NCBI RefSeq assembly: GCF_001679785.1
Contig: NZ_CP016286.1
Coordinates: 682,001 to 746,000, forward strand
Source of the DNA: Rhizobium leguminosarum
Lineage (GTDB): Bacteria; Pseudomonadota; Alphaproteobacteria; Rhizobiales; Rhizobiaceae
Length of the DNA stretch: 64,000 nucleotides
Direction: 5' to 3'
How positions within the stretch are numbered: the stretch's first letter is position 1; every line of letters starts with the position of its first letter. Below, one piece after another: positions 62,502 through 64,000 of the stretch. Below the pieces are notes generated by a model that made no database searches, had not been told where the DNA came from, and saw nothing but the letters and a program-made list of their open reading frames with translations. The position numbers were made by a program, and so were the translations under genes.

Positions 62502-63647
62502 TCAGAGGCTGACGGTTTCGACCTTCCGGTCGACGAAGCGCAGAGCGATCGCGCCCTGGATCAGTTGCAGTGCCGGTTCGCCGAAAAGATCGCGCCGCCA
62601 GCCGTGCAGGGCAGCGACTTCGGCCTTCTCGCCCTCGGCGGCGATCCTGTCGAGATCTTCGCTATTGGCGATCACCTTCGGCGCCACGCCGTGTTTTTCC
62701 GAAATCAGCTTCAGCAGAACCTTCAACAATTCGACGGCAGCAGCGGCCCCTTCGGGCGCCTGCGCCTGGCGTGGCACATGCGGCATATCGGCCTTCGGTA
62801 GAGCAAGCGCGGTGTTGACGGCCTCGATGACCGCGGCGCCGGAAGTCGAACGTTCCCAACCCTTCGGAATGGTGCGCAGACGGCCGAGAGCCTCGGTATC
62901 CTTGGGCTGCTGCTGGGCAATCTCATAGATCGCATCATCCTTCAGCACCCGCGAACGCGGCACGTTGCGGGCCCGAGCCTCGCGTTCACGCCAGGCGGCG
63001 ACATATTTCAGGATCGCCAGCTCCTGCGGCTTGCGCAGACGCATCTTCAGCCGCTGCCAGGCATCGTCTGGATGCATGTCGTAGGTTTCGCGCGACTCCA
63101 GGATGTCCATTTCCTCAGAGAGCCAGGAGGTGCGGCCTTCGCGCTCGAGTTCCGCCTTCAGCGACAGGTAGACGTCGCGCAGGTGAGTGACGTCGGCCAG
63201 CGCATAATCCAGCTGCTTGTCCGAGAGCGGCCGGCGGCTCCAGTCGGTGAAGCGCGACGACTTGTCGATGTGGACGTTCTTGATTCGGCTGACCAACTGG
63301 TCATAAGACACGCTGTCGCCGAAGCCGCAGACCATGGCGGCGACCTGCGTGTCGAAGATCGGATGCGGTATGAGATTGCCGCGATTGAAGATGATTTCGA
63401 TGTCCTGGCGGGCCGCATGAAAGACCTTCAGCACCTTCGTATCGGCCATCAGCTCGAAGAAGGGGGCGAGATCGATGCCCTTGGCCAGCGGGTCGACGAG
63501 AACTTCCGTCGTCGGGCTTGCCATCTGGATTAGGCAGAGTTCCGGCCAGAAGGTCGTTTCGCGCAGGAATTCTGTGTCGATGGTGATGAAGTCGGACTTG
63601 GCCAGCTCTTTGCAGGCGGCCGCCAAATCGGCGGTGGTTTCGATCAT
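62502..63647 (-). CDS. rnd: Ribonuclease D
   Basis: 3'-5' exoribonuclease for tRNA maturation. 381 residues: DEDD exonuclease motifs FITIDTEFLRE (Asp24, Glu26), FHAARQDIEIIF and YALADVTHLRDVY, then an HRDC domain (RLRKPQELAILKYVAAWRE). Length and ATG 63647 are typical. Upstream 170 bp hold no gene. Confidence 0.96.
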   Translation of the reverse strand: MIETTADLAAACKELAKSDFITIDTEFLRETTFWPELCLIQMASPTTEVLVDPLAKGIDLAPFFELMADTKVLKVFHAARQDIEIIFNRGNLIPHPIFDTQVAAMVCGFGDSVSYDQLVSRIKNVHIDKSSRFTDWSRRPLSDKQLDYALADVTHLRDVYLSLKAELEREGRTSWLSEEMDILESRETYDMHPDDAWQRLKMRLRKPQELAILKYVAAWREREARARNVPRSRVLKDDAIYEIAQQQPKDTEALGRLRTIPKGWERSTSGAAVIEAVNTALALPKADMPHVPRQAQAPEGAAAAVELLKVLLKLISEKHGVAPKVIANSEDLDRIAAEGEKAEVAALHGWRRDLFGEPALQLIQGAIALRFVDRKVETVSL

Positions 63648-63820
63648 ATCATTTCATTCGCAAGGAAAAGGTCGGTTAAACCTTCCTTCTCCTTTCGGTT
63701 CGATATGTCAATACAACAGCATACGCTTCGAGCATTGCTGGCTAAGAATCACGTCCAAACTGAGGCACGGCGCGAACGCCGGCGCGAAGCACAGCCCAAC
63801 CGTAGTGAAAGCGCACTGTC

Positions 63821-64000
63821 TCAGCTTATCCTGAGATAGCTCGTCATCCCCGTCTTCTGATGCTCGATGACATGGCAATGCAGCAGCCAGTCGCCGGGAT
63901 TGTCGGCGACGAAGGCAAGCTGCACCTTCTCGTCCGGCTGAATGAGATATGTATCGGAGATGAGCGGCATCACCTCCCGCGTCGAGGAGGAGATCACCGT
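63821..64000 (-). CDS. Multicopper oxidase, C-terminal fragment cut by window edge
   Basis: The reverse strand ends in TGA at 63823-63821 and reads 59 codons to the edge. The type 1/type 3 copper motif NPGDWLLHCHVIEHQKTGM is visible, with HCH-x3-H and the axial Met. The remainder of the gene lies beyond the right edge. Likely a copper-resistance or laccase-like oxidase. Confidence 0.9.
   Translation of the reverse strand, partial: TVISSSTREVMPLISDTYLIQPDEKVQLAFVADNPGDWLLHCHVIEHQKTGMTSYLRIS

Overview
The window is a 64 kb piece of chromosome from an alphaproteobacterium of the Rhizobiaceae, most likely a Rhizobium of the etli/leguminosarum group. The evidence is the high GC content, the housekeeping gene order, the LptF/LptG/LptD cluster, an Hda-type DnaA homolog, a RopB/Omp25-type outer membrane barrel, and several families of short palindromic intergenic repeats of the kind scattered through rhizobial genomes. 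Species assignment is inference. No rRNA, tRNA, CRISPR array, prophage or integrated plasmid was seen. The only complete mobile element is one IS481-type insertion sequence.

Layout. 1-8.6 kb: mostly minus-strand housekeeping genes, rpsF-rpsR-(DUF2232 membrane protein)-rplI-dnaB-alr-radA (radA cut by the left edge), with a LysE-type exporter on the plus strand between alr and radA and an aldo/keto reductase upstream. 8.8-15.4 kb (plus): the fatty acid cluster fabD-fabG-acpP-fabF, then mltG, yicC and gmk. 15.5-23.1 kb (minus): an envelope cluster transcribed lptF-lptG-lptD-surA-like-pdxA-rsmA. 23.2-30 kb: PAP2 phosphatase, pepA-holC, a lipoprotein, a Gfo/Idh/MocA dehydrogenase and an S9 peptidase. 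30-35 kb: an ABC-F ATPase, a degenerate GGDEF protein, a DinB-family protein, a glutathione transferase and ndk.

35-48 kb is more accessory: a lipoprotein/CGNR zinc-finger pair facing an orphan LivH-like permease across a perfect inverted repeat; moaE and moaD split by a palindromic repeat; pgsA, uvrC and an SDR; the outer membrane barrel; a second glutathione transferase; rlmJ; a molybdopterin oxidoreductase coupled to a NUDIX hydrolase; and a VapBC-type toxin-antitoxin pair. 48-57 kb: a solitary phnM, purM-purN, an AI-2E/PerM exporter followed by the Hda homolog, and ppk-ppx. 57-64 kb: the IS481 element inserted in a palindromic repeat, a phytase-like secreted protein, a membrane adenylate/guanylate cyclase, a secreted protein with an internal duplication, ribonuclease D and the C-terminal end of a multicopper oxidase.

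How the genes work together: the window carries much of the cell's envelope biogenesis (fatty acids, LPS transport, peptidoglycan glycan-strand termination, D-alanine, phosphatidylglycerol), replication (DnaB, chi, Hda), translation (S6, S18, L9, RsmA, RlmJ), polyphosphate turnover (Ppk/Ppx) and purine synthesis. The least explained parts are the CGNR/LivH divergent locus, the internally duplicated secreted protein, and the repeat arrays between genes.
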